A stretch of 64,000 nt of DNA from Ramlibacter albus (GCF_014297445.1 NZ_JACORU010000017.1:47581-111580), one strand, 5' to 3'; positions 26,128 through 34,803 are shown, counted from the first letter of the stretch. Notes: a model not told the origin generated them from the sequence alone. Translations and numbers: made by a program.

Positions 26128-26520
26128 TCATCGTTTCCCGATGCGCAGCGTGTAATCGCGCAGCAATCGGCCCGAGGAACTGGTGGCTTCGATCAGCAGG
26201 TCCACGAACTCCTCGCGCACCGGGCTCTTGCCCGTGATCCGCAGCAGGGCGGGCCCGTCGGGCCCCTGGACGATGTCCACGCGCGCCGCTTCCAGCGAGG
26301 GGCTGTAGTCCACGCCGGCGGCCATATAGGTTTCGACGCCGGCCACCGCCACCTTGAGCGAGGCGGCTTCGGCCGCGGTGACGGCCGCGATGCGGATTTC
26401 CGCCCGAAGCGGCGCGCCCAGCGCGGAGTGGACGCGGACCTCGCCCAGCTCCAGCCCGTGCGCCTGCAGCGTCGTGATGAAAAGGCCCAGAACTGCAGCC
26501 GCCCTGGACCCGGCCCTCAC
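26128..26520 (-). CDS. Stand-alone FimV N-terminal domain protein (mini-FimV)
   Basis: A 130-residue predicted periplasmic protein. A GTG start gives VRAGSRAAAVLGLFITTLQAHG, a plausible signal peptide. The rest aligns by eye with the N-terminal domain of the neighbouring FimV: LGEVRVHSALGAPLRAEIRI here against LGRVTVTSALGEPLRADVEI there, and both end in GRxxRDYT. It lacks the LysM, TM and TPR parts. It starts 2 nt after the asd stop and is followed by fimV, so it looks like a partial tandem duplicate. Its role is unknown; it could compete with or cap the FimV domain in the periplasm. Confidence 0.8.
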   Translation of the reverse strand: MRAGSRAAAVLGLFITTLQAHGLELGEVRVHSALGAPLRAEIRIAAVTAAEAASLKVAVAGVETYMAAGVDYSPSLEAARVDIVQGPDGPALLRITGKSPVREEFVDLLIEATSSSGRLLRDYTLRIGKR

Positions 26521-26522
26521 CG

Positions 26523-27653
26523 CTAGGCGTCCAGCAGGATGCGCAGCATGCGGCGCAGCGGCTCGGCCGCGCCCCACAGCAGCTGGTCGCCGATCGTGTA
26601 AGCGCCGACATATTCCGGGCCCATCGCCAGCTTGCGGATGCGGCCGACCGGGATATCGAGCGTGCCGGTCACGGCGACGGGCGTCAGGCCGGCCAGCGTC
26701 GCCTCCTTCGTGTTGGGGATGACCTTGGCCCACGGGTTGTCGGCCGCGATCATCGCTTCGATGTCGGCGACCGGCACGTCCTTCTTCAGCTTGAAGGTCA
26801 GGGCCTGGCTGTGGCAGCGCATGGTGCCCACGCGGACGCAGAACCCGTCCACCGGGATCGGCTGGGCATTGCCCATGATCTTGTTGGTTTCGGCGCCGGC
26901 CTTCCACTCCTCGCGGCTGACGCCGTTGCCCAGGTCCTTGTCGATCCAGGGGATGAGCGAGCCGCCCAGCGGCACGCCGAAGTTGGCGACCTCGTCACCC
27001 GAGAGCGACTGCTGGCGCGCGAGGATCTTGCGGTCGATCTCGAGGATGGCGGACTTGGGGTCGTCCAGCAGCGCGCGCACCTCGGCGTTGAGCGTGCCGA
27101 ACTGCGTGAGCAGCTCGCGCATGTGCTGCGCGCCGCCGCCCGAGGCCGCCTGGTACGTCATGCTCGACATCCACTCCACAAGGCCCGCCTTGTACAGCGC
27201 GCCCACGCCCATCAGCATGCAGCTGACGGTGCAGTTGCCGCCGATCCAGTTGCGGCCGCCCTTTTGCAGCGCGTTCTTGATGACGGGCATGTTGACGGGG
27301 TCGAGGATGATGACCGCGTCGTCCTTCATGCGCAGCGTGGAGGCCGCATCGATCCAGTGGCCGGTCCATCCGGCCGCGCGCAGCTTGGGGAACACCTCGG
27401 TGGTGTAGTCGCCGCCCTGGGCCGTGATGACGATGTCGCACTTCTTCAGCGCTTCGATGTCGAAGGCGTCCTTCAGCGTGGTCTCGTTCTTCGCCTGGGC
27501 CGGGGCCTTGCCGCCCGCGTTGGACGTGGAGAAGAACACCGGCTCGATGAGGCCGAAGTCGCCTTCGGCCTGCATGCGGTCCATGAGGACCGAGCCGACC
27601 ATGCCGCGCCAGCCGACGAGGCCGACGAGGGGTTGTTGTGCCTTGAGATTCAT
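26523..27653 (-). CDS. asd: Aspartate-semialdehyde dehydrogenase
   Basis: It reduces beta-aspartyl phosphate with NADPH to aspartate semialdehyde, feeding lysine/DAP, threonine and methionine synthesis. The product is 376 residues. The NADP loop VGWRGMVGS (13-21), catalytic Cys141 in GGNCTVSCM, and the substrate-binding MRCHSQA motif are present. Its length and the Gly-Trp-Arg-Gly motif mark the gammaproteobacterial-type enzyme. It lies 82 bp downstream of leuB, a classic leuB-asd-fimV order. Confidence 0.97.
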   Translation of the reverse strand: MNLKAQQPLVGLVGWRGMVGSVLMDRMQAEGDFGLIEPVFFSTSNAGGKAPAQAKNETTLKDAFDIEALKKCDIVITAQGGDYTTEVFPKLRAAGWTGHWIDAASTLRMKDDAVIILDPVNMPVIKNALQKGGRNWIGGNCTVSCMLMGVGALYKAGLVEWMSSMTYQAASGGGAQHMRELLTQFGTLNAEVRALLDDPKSAILEIDRKILARQQSLSGDEVANFGVPLGGSLIPWIDKDLGNGVSREEWKAGAETNKIMGNAQPIPVDGFCVRVGTMRCHSQALTFKLKKDVPVADIEAMIAADNPWAKVIPNTKEATLAGLTPVAVTGTLDIPVGRIRKLAMGPEYVGAYTIGDQLLWGAAEPLRRMLRILLDA

Positions 27654-27735
27654 GCGAACGCCCTTTCAGTTTGAAGTCCTGGGTTCCCCGGCTCGTCTGA
27701 CACCGGGGAGGGCGCACATGACGAACCGGAGCTTG

Positions 27736-28827
27736 CTAGCTCTTGGTAGTCGTCTTTTTCGTAATCGCGGCCACGACGGCGTCGCCCATTTCGAGCGTGC
27801 CGACCTTCGTGGTGCCTTCGGACCAGATGTCCGCCGTGCGCAGCCCCTGGGCCAGCACGGACTTCACCGCGGACTCGATCCGGTCGGCGGCTTGGGGCTG
27901 GTTGAGGGAGAAGCGGAGCATCATGGCAGCAGACAGTATTGTAGCCAAAGGATTAGCCACCCCCTTGCCCGCAATGTCCGGCGCGCTGCCGTGGGACGGT
28001 TCGTACAGGCCCTGGTTGCCCGCGTTGAGGCTGGCCGAGGGCAGCATGCCGATGGAGCCGGTGAGCATGGCTGCCTCATCCGAGAGGATGTCGCCGAACA
28101 TGTTGCCGGTGACCACCACGTCGAAGAACTTGGGCTGCTTGACCAGCTGCATCGCGGCGTTGTCCACGTACATGTGGTCCAGCTTCACGTCGGGGTACTG
28201 CTGGCCCACCTCGGTGACCACGTCCTTCCAAAGCTGGAAAGTCTCCAGCACGTTGGCCTTGTCGACGCTGGTGACGTGCTTGTTGCGCTTGCGGGCGGCC
28301 TGGAAGGCGACGTGCGCGATGCGCTCGATCTCCGGGCGCGTGTAGCGCATCGTGTCGAAGGCTTCCTCGGCCCCAGGGAAGTGCCCGTCCGGGGCGCTGC
28401 GGCGGCCGCGGGGCTGGCCGAAATAGATGTCGCCGGTGAGCTCGCGGATGATCAGGATGTCGAGGCCCGACACCAGCTCGGGCTTGAGGCTCGACGCATG
28501 CGTGAGCTGCTCGTAGCAGATCGCTGGTCGGAAGTTGGCGAAAAGGCCCAGGTTCTTGCGCAGGCCCAGGATGGCCTGCTCGGGGCGGAACTGGCGATCG
28601 AGCTTGTCGTATTTCCAGTCGCCCACCGCGCCGAAGAGGATCGCGTCCGCTTCCCTGGCGAGCTTGAGCGTCGCTTCGGGCAGCGGATGGCCGTGCTTGT
28701 CGTACGCGGCGCCGCCGACGTCGGCCGACTCCATCTCGAACTTCAGGTCCAGCACGTTCAGGACCTTGACGGCCTCCGCCACGATTTCGGTACCGATGCC
28801 GTCGCCCGGCAGCACTGCGATCTTCAT
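27736..28827 (-). CDS. leuB: 3-isopropylmalate dehydrogenase
   Basis: It oxidises and decarboxylates 3-isopropylmalate with NAD+ in leucine synthesis. The 363-residue product begins MKIAVLPGDGIGTEI. It shows the isopropylmalate-binding loop RELTGDIYFGQPRG, SVDKANVL with the catalytic Lys, and the metal and NAD region DEAAML through EPSHGSAPDIAGKG. The ATG overlaps the stop of the predicted secreted peptidase gene (ATGA), so an unrelated exported protein is translated just before it. A GC-rich hairpin (arms TCCCCGG/CCGGGGA at 27685-27709) follows it but has no clear U-run. Confidence 0.97.
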   Translation of the reverse strand: MKIAVLPGDGIGTEIVAEAVKVLNVLDLKFEMESADVGGAAYDKHGHPLPEATLKLAREADAILFGAVGDWKYDKLDRQFRPEQAILGLRKNLGLFANFRPAICYEQLTHASSLKPELVSGLDILIIRELTGDIYFGQPRGRRSAPDGHFPGAEEAFDTMRYTRPEIERIAHVAFQAARKRNKHVTSVDKANVLETFQLWKDVVTEVGQQYPDVKLDHMYVDNAAMQLVKQPKFFDVVVTGNMFGDILSDEAAMLTGSIGMLPSASLNAGNQGLYEPSHGSAPDIAGKGVANPLATILSAAMMLRFSLNQPQAADRIESAVKSVLAQGLRTADIWSEGTTKVGTLEMGDAVVAAITKKTTTKS

Positions 28828-29813
28828 TTGTCCTGTTCCTGGTTGGCGGCCTCGCGCAGCAGTGTTTCGAGCTGGCGCAGCAGGCCGGGGTTGGGGGCGG
28901 GGCGCCCGCTGGCGAGCAGCATGAAATTGTCCGCCGCGATCTCTTCGGGGTGGTGCAGGTAGCGCGTATTGCCGCCGGTGCGCTGGAAGTACGCGGGTGT
29001 GCGGTACGCCGGCAGCCATTGTGGCTCCGTGCCCTGCAATTGCGCGCGGCTCGGCGCGCCGGGCTCGGGCGGTGCGAGGACGAGCAGGCGCACGTCGAGC
29101 ACGCTGAAGATGAAATCGGTGGGCGAGGGCTGCGTGTGCTTCGCGACCAGCACGGGCATCACGCGCACCGTGCGGCCTTCATGTTCGAGCGTGAGGGCGT
29201 GGCGGTTTTGCGGCGCGTCCGGGTTGGTGAGGTTCAGGCCGAGCCATGCGTGCGGCCATTGCAGCGGTGCGGCAGGTTCGAAGCCATACAGGCCGTAGAT
29301 GCGCGAGGCCAGCCGCGGGTTCGCACGCGAGGACACGTGGAAGAACTCGTGCGCCATCACCGCCGCGTCGGCGCCGGGCGCCATCGCGAAGCCGCGCGGG
29401 ATGAAGATCGCCTCGCCGCGCGTGTGCGGCACGTTGCCGGGTTGCGTGCCGTCGATGAGGACGAGGGTCACGGTCCGCGGCAACGGCAAGCGCAGCTCGA
29501 CGAGCCGCGGCGCCGCGCCTTCGACTGCCGCGCGCCAGCGAGCCACGTCTTCGTTCGTCCACTCGACGGCGTTGCGCGCCATGACTTCACGGAATTCGGC
29601 GCGGCTGACCGGGCGCGAGGCCTTCGCGATCAGCGCCCTTTCGAAATCGCTCGTCGCGGCAACCCACTCGTCGTCGCGCGCGAGCTCCGTGCGAGCCTCG
29701 TCGAGCGTGGCGAAGCGCACCTGCGTCCGGCCGACGGCAACCGGCTCGAACGCGAGCGCCGGCTGCAGCGCCGCGAAGGCGAGCACCAGCAGGAAGGCGC
29801 GCAGCACTCGCAC
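28824..29813 (-). CDS. Predicted secreted HExxH zinc metallopeptidase-like protein
   Basis: A 329-residue protein with a GTG start and an apparent signal peptide (about residues 1-21, LRAFLLVLAFAALQPALA). It carries AHEFFHVSS, an HExxH zinc motif (H155, E156, H159), and further on PEEIAADNF. There E291 and D295 fit the ExxxD third-ligand pattern of gluzincins, at a longer distance than in classic families. It is therefore probably an exported zinc peptidase, of a family I cannot name. It lies between leuD (11 bp upstream) and leuB (4-nt overlap), an unexpected place. No lipobox is seen. The motif could be fortuitous, but both zinc elements fall in the expected order. Confidence 0.75.
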   Translation of the reverse strand: MRVLRAFLLVLAFAALQPALAFEPVAVGRTQVRFATLDEARTELARDDEWVAATSDFERALIAKASRPVSRAEFREVMARNAVEWTNEDVARWRAAVEGAAPRLVELRLPLPRTVTLVLIDGTQPGNVPHTRGEAIFIPRGFAMAPGADAAVMAHEFFHVSSRANPRLASRIYGLYGFEPAAPLQWPHAWLGLNLTNPDAPQNRHALTLEHEGRTVRVMPVLVAKHTQPSPTDFIFSVLDVRLLVLAPPEPGAPSRAQLQGTEPQWLPAYRTPAYFQRTGGNTRYLHHPEEIAADNFMLLASGRPAPNPGLLRQLETLLREAANQEQDK

Positions 29814-29824
29814 GGCGGGAAGCG

Positions 29825-30475
29825 TCAGCCCTGCAGCGTGTGCGCGAGCCAGGGCTTGGTGGCCAGGCGCTGCGCCTCGAACGCCTTGATCTTGTCCGAC
29901 TGGCGCAGCGTCAGGCCGATGTCGTCGAAGCCGTTGAGGAGGCAGTACTTGCGGAACGGTTGCACGTCGAAGGCGATCTCGCTGCCGTCCGGCTTCACGA
30001 TCACCTGGCGCTCCAGGTCGACGGTGAGCTCGTAGCCGGGGAAGGCGTTCACCTCGTCGAACAGCTTCGAGATGGTGGACTCCGGCAGCACGATGGGCAG
30101 CAGGCCGTTCTTGAAGCAGTTGTTGAAGAAGATGTCCGCGAAGCTCGGCGCGAGGATCGTGCGGAAGCCGTATTGCTGCAGCGCCCAGGGCGCGTGCTCG
30201 CGCGAGGAGCCGCAGCCGAAGTTCTTGCGCGCGAGGAGCACGGTGGCGCCCTTGTAGCGCGGCTGGTTCAGCACGAAGTCCGGGTTGGGCTTGCGCGAAG
30301 CGGGGTCCTGGCCGGGCTCGCCCGGGTCGAGGTAGCGCCACTCGTCGAACAGGTTGGGGCCGAAGCCCGTCTTGCGGATCGACTTGAGGAACTGCTTGGG
30401 GATGATGGCGTCGGTGTCGACGTTCTCGCGGTCGATGGGGGCGACAAGGCCCTTGTGTACGGTGAACTTGTCCAT
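29825..30475 (-). CDS. leuD: 3-isopropylmalate dehydratase small subunit
   Basis: The small subunit of the isomerase that converts 2- to 3-isopropylmalate together with LeuC. The product is 216 residues. It has the swivel-domain signature of the family, including NVDTDAIIPKQFL near the N-terminus and GCGSSREHAPWAL, whose Ser/Arg bind substrate. The start ATG lies directly after the entericidin stop. The full leucine branch here reads leuC, entericidin, leuD, peptidase, leuB. Confidence 0.97.
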   Translation of the reverse strand: MDKFTVHKGLVAPIDRENVDTDAIIPKQFLKSIRKTGFGPNLFDEWRYLDPGEPGQDPASRKPNPDFVLNQPRYKGATVLLARKNFGCGSSREHAPWALQQYGFRTILAPSFADIFFNNCFKNGLLPIVLPESTISKLFDEVNAFPGYELTVDLERQVIVKPDGSEIAFDVQPFRKYCLLNGFDDIGLTLRQSDKIKAFEAQRLATKPWLAHTLQG

Positions 30476-30601
30476 TTACTTCTTTTTCGCGGCGTCTTCG
30501 ATGGCGCCGCCTGCCTTTTGAATGTCCTGGCCCATGCCTTTGACGGTGTTGCACCCAACCATGACGAAAGCAGCAGCGAGCAACGCGATCAGAGTCTTCA
30601 T
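30476..30601 (-). CDS. Entericidin-like small lipoprotein
   Basis: A 41-residue lipoprotein: a short signal segment MKTLIALLAAAFVMVGC with a lipobox ending in Cys17, then NTVKGMGQDIQKAGGAIEDAAKKK-type amphipathic sequence (given in part), typical of the entericidin A/B family. Entericidins are cell-envelope lipoproteins of an antidote/toxin type in enteric bacteria; what they do in this group is not settled. It lies 11 bp downstream of leuC and abuts leuD, so it should be co-transcribed with leucine synthesis. A ribosome site GGAGAA precedes the start. Confidence 0.85.
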   Translation of the reverse strand: MKTLIALLAAAFVMVGCNTVKGMGQDIQKAGGAIEDAAKKK

Positions 30602-30612
30602 GGCTTCTCCTT

Positions 30613-32034
30613 TCAAGCGAACTTGCGGACGTCGACAAAGTGCCCATGCACGGCCGCGGCAGCAGCCATCGCGGGGCTCACGAGGTGCGTGCGGCCGCCG
30701 GCACCCTGGCGGCCTTCGAAATTGCGGTTGCTGGTGGACGCGCAGCGCTCGCCCGGCTCCAGCCGGTCGGCGTTCATCGCCAGGCACATCGAGCAGCCCG
30801 GCTCGCGCCATTCGAAGCCCGCGGCCTTGAAGATCTCGTGCAGGCCTTCGCGCTCGGCCTGCTCCTTCACCACGCCCGAGCCCGGCACCACCATCGCGAG
30901 CTTCACGTTCTTGGCGACCTTCTGGCCCAGCTTCTTCACCATCGCAGCGGCTTCGCGCATGTCCTCGATGCGGCTGTTGGTGCACGAGCCGATGAACACC
31001 TTGTCGACGTAGATGTCGTCCATCGGCTTCGCAGGCTGCAGGCCCATGTACGTGAGCGCGCGCTCGATCGCGCCGCGCTTGCTGGCGTCCTTTTCCTTCT
31101 CGGGGTCCGGCACGCGGCCGTCGATGCCCGTCACCATCTCGGGCGACGTGCCCCACGTGACTTGCGGGACGATTTGCGACGCGTCGAGTTCGACGACGGT
31201 GTCGAACTTCGCATCCGGGTCGGACTGCAGCGTGCGCCAATAGGCGACGGCCTGGTCCCACTCCACGCCCTTCGGCGCGAGCGGGCGGCCCTTCACGTAC
31301 TCGATGGTCTTCTCGTCCACCGCCACGAGGCCCGCGCGCGCGCCGGCTTCGATCGCCATGTTGCACACCGTCATGCGGCCTTCCATCGTGAGGCCGCGGA
31401 TCGCGGAGCCGCCGAACTCGATGGTGTAGCCCGTGCCGCCGGCGGTGCCGATCTTGCCGATGATCGCAAGCACGATGTCCTTCGCGGTCACGCCGGGGGC
31501 GAGCTTGCCCTCGACCTTGACGAGCAGGTTCTTGGCCTTTTTCGCAAGCAGCGTCTGGGTCGCGAGGACGTGCTCGACTTCCGAAGTGCCGATGCCGTGC
31601 GCCAGCGCGCCGAAAGCACCGTGGGTGGACGTGTGCGAGTCGCCGCAAACGACCGTCATGCCGGGTAGCGTCGCGCCCTGCTCGGGGCCGATCACGTGCA
31701 CGATGCCTTGCCGCTTCGACAGGAACGGGAAGTACGCGGCCGCGCCGAACTCGCCGATGTTCTTGTCGAGCGTGGTGACCTGCTCCTTGCTGATCGGGTC
31801 CGTGATGCCGTCGTAGCCGCGCTCCCAGCCGGTGGTGGGCGTGTTGTGGTCCGCGGTGGCAACGACCGAGCTGATGCGCCAGACCTTGCGGCCCGCTTCG
31901 CGCAGGCCTTCGAACGCCTGCGGGCTCGTCACTTCGTGCACGAGGTGGCGGTCGATGTAGAGGATGGCCGTGCCGTCTTCCTCGGTGTGGACGACGTGTT
32001 CGTCCCAGATCTTGTCGTAGAGGGTGCGTCCCAT
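30613..32034 (-). CDS. leuC: 3-isopropylmalate dehydratase large subunit
   Basis: The catalytic, iron-sulphur large subunit of isopropylmalate isomerase. The product is 473 residues. The three cysteines of the [4Fe-4S] cluster are visible: C351 in FIGSCTNSR, and C414 and C417 in EPGCSMCLAMN. Substrate loops such as VVCGDSHTSTHGAFG are intact. The ATG giving MGRTLYDKIWDEHVV is chosen; the open frame further upstream is read-through. It begins 23 bp after the LysR gene on the same strand, so the regulator and the leucine genes are probably one transcript. Confidence 0.97.
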   Translation of the reverse strand: MGRTLYDKIWDEHVVHTEEDGTAILYIDRHLVHEVTSPQAFEGLREAGRKVWRISSVVATADHNTPTTGWERGYDGITDPISKEQVTTLDKNIGEFGAAAYFPFLSKRQGIVHVIGPEQGATLPGMTVVCGDSHTSTHGAFGALAHGIGTSEVEHVLATQTLLAKKAKNLLVKVEGKLAPGVTAKDIVLAIIGKIGTAGGTGYTIEFGGSAIRGLTMEGRMTVCNMAIEAGARAGLVAVDEKTIEYVKGRPLAPKGVEWDQAVAYWRTLQSDPDAKFDTVVELDASQIVPQVTWGTSPEMVTGIDGRVPDPEKEKDASKRGAIERALTYMGLQPAKPMDDIYVDKVFIGSCTNSRIEDMREAAAMVKKLGQKVAKNVKLAMVVPGSGVVKEQAEREGLHEIFKAAGFEWREPGCSMCLAMNADRLEPGERCASTSNRNFEGRQGAGGRTHLVSPAMAAAAAVHGHFVDVRKFA

Positions 32035-32057
32035 GGCAATGGTTCCTGAGTGAAATT

Positions 32058-32999
32058 CTATGCGGCGGCCGCGAGCGTTTCGGCACGCGCCTGCAGGTGG
32101 TCGACGAGCAGCCGCGCGGTGACGGGCAGCGTGGCGAAGTCGCGCGCGACGAGGTCGATGTTGCGCACGGCCCATTCGTCCGAAAGGCGCACCGACTCGA
32201 GGTCGCCGACGCCATGCATGAGCTCGAACGCGCGCTTTGGCATCACGCCGACGCCCAGGCCGTTGTGGATCATGCGGCACATCGCGTCGAGGCCGGTCAC
32301 GTGGATGCGCAAGCGGATGTTGCGGCCGGCCTGCGCGGCGGCTTCGCGCATCGCGAGGTAGATGGAGCTGTTCGAGTGCAGGCCCACGTGGTCGTAGTCG
32401 AGGGAGTCCTCGAAGGCGATCTTCTTGCGGCGCGCCAGCGCATGGCCGCGCGGCACGATCAGCACCAGCTCGTCGCGGCGATAGGGCCTGGTCTGCAGCT
32501 CGTGCCCGCTGCCCACCATCGCGGTGCTGCAGATGCCAAGGTCCGCCGCACCTTCCTGCACCGCGCGCACGATCTCGGTGGAGAGGTGTTCCTCCAGGTC
32601 GATCTTCACCTGCGGGTGTTCCTTGCTGAAGGCGCCGAGGTCCTCCGGCAGGAACTGCACGATGGCGGAGATGTTGGCGTGGATGCGCACGTGGCCGCGC
32701 ACGCCGTCGGCGTATTCGGAGAGCTCGGCCTGCATCTTCTCCAGCGAGACGAGCACCGAGCGTGCGTGGTGCAGCAGGCTCTCGCCGGCCGGCGTGAGGT
32801 CCACGCCGCGCGTGTGGCGATAGAGCAGGGGGGTGTCGAGCGTCGCTTCGAGGTCGGAGAGGCGCTTGCTCACGGCCGAAGCGGCGATGAACTCCCGCTC
32901 CGCCGCACGGCCGATCGAGCCGAGCTCGCACACCGCCACGAAAAGCTGCAGCGAGGTGAGGTCGATCCGGCGGGCGAAGGAGCGTTCGGTGGGGCGCAT
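32058..32999 (-). CDS. LysR-family transcriptional regulator, upstream of leuC
   Basis: A 313-residue regulator with an N-terminal winged helix-turn-helix (about residues 12-72, LTSLQLFVAVCELGSIGRAA) and a periplasmic-binding-like effector domain. It directly precedes leuC on the same strand, the position of a leucine-operon activator or repressor in Burkholderiales, but it is not clearly LeuO or another named protein. Two palindromes of the LysR T-N11-A form lie 13-79 bp before its start, as expected for self-regulation and control of the leucine genes. The effector is unknown; an isopropylmalate intermediate would be a natural guess. Confidence 0.9.
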   Translation of the reverse strand: MRPTERSFARRIDLTSLQLFVAVCELGSIGRAAEREFIAASAVSKRLSDLEATLDTPLLYRHTRGVDLTPAGESLLHHARSVLVSLEKMQAELSEYADGVRGHVRIHANISAIVQFLPEDLGAFSKEHPQVKIDLEEHLSTEIVRAVQEGAADLGICSTAMVGSGHELQTRPYRRDELVLIVPRGHALARRKKIAFEDSLDYDHVGLHSNSSIYLAMREAAAQAGRNIRLRIHVTGLDAMCRMIHNGLGVGVMPKRAFELMHGVGDLESVRLSDEWAVRNIDLVARDFATLPVTARLLVDHLQARAETLAAAA

Positions 33000-33011
33000 C
33001 GGGGGATGACA

Positions 33012-33078
33012 TCGCTTACGGCGATGGCGAAACCGGATTCTCCTACGGTAATGCGGCGCCAGTCATCGCAAACCGCGA
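33012..33078. promoter_or_regulatory. Two matching LysR-type T-N11-A boxes
   Basis: Read on the plus strand, TCGCTTACGGCGA (33012-33024) and TCGCAAACCGCGA (33066-33078) share the pattern TCGC-N5-GCGA. Each is embedded in a longer palindrome (CATCGC/GCGATG and GTCATCGC/GCGATGAC). Their centres are 54 bp apart, about five helical turns. They fill the gap before the LysR-leuC start and are probable operators for that regulator. Confidence 0.65.
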
Positions 33079-33105
33079 TGACCCGCCTCCCTGCCGGGGA
33101 ACGCG

Positions 33106-34803
33106 TCAGCCGGTGACGGCAGCCCGGTCGACGATCGCGTCCGCCTGGGGCTGGCGCAGGGCGAGCGCGCCGAACATGGCCGCCGGACGCCCCGCGAGGC
33201 GCGAGCCCATGAACGCGTCCACCACGGGCGACGGCGCGTACCTCAGCAGTTCGGCGCCCTGGATCGCGCGCGCCAGTGCTTCGGTTGCGGCGCGGCCGGC
33301 GAACTCGTCTTCCAGCAACCCGTCGACCACGTCGGGCAGCTGGTCCACGAACGCGTCGAAGCGCTTGTCCGCGCCGCGCACTTCCTTCAGGTCCGCCATG
33401 ACGGCTTCGAAGCAGCCGCGGTCGCGCTGGATCGCGCGGCGTACGTCCATGCACATCATGTTGGCCGTCCCTTCCCACACGCTGTTCAGTGGCGACTCGC
33501 GGAACACACGCGCCATCGGGTTCTCCTCGATGAAGCCGTTGCCGCCATGGCACTGCAAGGCTTCATAGGCAACAGCGGGTGCGCGCGAGCAGTTGAAGAA
33601 CTTCGCCGCGGGAGTCGCCACGCGGGCGAACGCGGTCTGGAGCGGATCGGTACCGATCCCGTCCGTGGCGCGCGCCACGCGCAGCGCCAGCAGCGTCGCG
33701 GCTTCCACTTCCACGGCCAGGTCCGCGAGCACGTTCGCCTGCATCGGCCGGCGCGCGAGCGGCGTGCCGAAACCCTGGCGTGTCATGCAGTGGTTGAGCG
33801 CGAGCGTCAGCGCCTGCCGCATGAGGCCGGCCGAACCGACGGCGAAGTCCAGCCGCGTGAGGTGCGCATGCGAGAGGATTTCGCGGATGCCGCCGCCTTC
33901 GGCACCCACGCGGATCGCGAGAGTGCCGTTGTATTCCACCTCGCTCGACGCGTTGGAGCGGTTGCCGGCCTTGTCCTTCAGGCGCTGGATCAGGAAGGTG
34001 TTGTACGTGCCGTCCGGCAAGGTGCGCGGAAGGAAGAAGCAGGTGACCTCGCCACGTACCTTCGCGAGCGTGAAGAAGCCGTCGGACTGCGGCACCGAGC
34101 AGAACCACTTGTGGCCGGTGAGCTCGTACCAGTGCGCAGTCGCGCCGTGGTAGTCGGCGGTGTGCGAGAAGGTCGCGGTGGTCTGCGTTTCGCGCAGGTC
34201 GCTGCCGCCCTGCTTCTCCGTCATCGCGTAGCCCACGACGACCGCGGGCTTGCGCGCGACTTCGTCGCGGTTGAATGCATATGTGGTCCCGCGCACTTTC
34301 TCCGCCCAGATCGCGAGCGCGGGTTCCGCACGGAAGCCCGCGTACGCCGCGTAAGCCATGCCGGTAGGGCAGCCCACGCCATGCTCCACCTGGTTCCACA
34401 GGTAGGACTGCACGGCGCGTGCGACGTGCGGGTGCGGGCCGCTCGCGTTCCACGCGAGCGAATGCACTTCGTGTTTCCATGCCAGGGCCATGAGCTCGTG
34501 CCATGCGGGGTGGAACTCGACCCAGTCGATGCGGTGGCCGTAGCGGTCGTGCGTCTTCAGCTCGGGTATGTGGCGGTTGGCCAGGCGCGCGAGTTCCTGC
34601 ACGCCCGCGTCGCCCGCGAGCGCGCCCAGCTGCGTTGCAAGTGGCTCGGCCCAGGGCGCGTCGCGTCCGAGCGCCGCCCTCAGGACCGCGTCGCCGGCGA
34701 AGGCGTTGAAGCCCTGCGCCGGCGCGGCCTGGTTGCGCACTTCATGCGTGACGAAGGTCGATGCGGCAGGGCCCAGCTGCCCCACCGGGGTCGGTGCGTT
34801 CAT
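33106..34803 (-). CDS. AidB-like acyl-CoA dehydrogenase
   Basis: A 565-residue flavoprotein of the acyl-CoA dehydrogenase superfamily, nearest to the AidB / isovaleryl-CoA dehydrogenase-like branch. Marks include YAMTEKQGGSDLR, the AidB form of the FAD-binding region, QCHGGNGFIEENPMARV, and SVWEGTANMM late in the catalytic domain. E. coli AidB is a DNA-binding flavoprotein of the adaptive response to alkylation; many bacterial homologues are of unknown substrate. It is transcribed towards the LysR gene with 106 bp between. The physiological substrate is not predictable from sequence. Confidence 0.9.
   Translation of the reverse strand: MNAPTPVGQLGPAASTFVTHEVRNQAAPAQGFNAFAGDAVLRAALGRDAPWAEPLATQLGALAGDAGVQELARLANRHIPELKTHDRYGHRIDWVEFHPAWHELMALAWKHEVHSLAWNASGPHPHVARAVQSYLWNQVEHGVGCPTGMAYAAYAGFRAEPALAIWAEKVRGTTYAFNRDEVARKPAVVVGYAMTEKQGGSDLRETQTTATFSHTADYHGATAHWYELTGHKWFCSVPQSDGFFTLAKVRGEVTCFFLPRTLPDGTYNTFLIQRLKDKAGNRSNASSEVEYNGTLAIRVGAEGGGIREILSHAHLTRLDFAVGSAGLMRQALTLALNHCMTRQGFGTPLARRPMQANVLADLAVEVEAATLLALRVARATDGIGTDPLQTAFARVATPAAKFFNCSRAPAVAYEALQCHGGNGFIEENPMARVFRESPLNSVWEGTANMMCMDVRRAIQRDRGCFEAVMADLKEVRGADKRFDAFVDQLPDVVDGLLEDEFAGRAATEALARAIQGAELLRYAPSPVVDAFMGSRLAGRPAAMFGALALRQPQADAIVDRAAVTG

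Noticed and set aside
27685..27709. Hairpin TCCCCGG/CCGGGGA after leuB as a terminator
   Set aside because: The loop is 11 nt and there is no U-run on the minus strand, so I cannot call it a terminator; asd probably does not depend on it.
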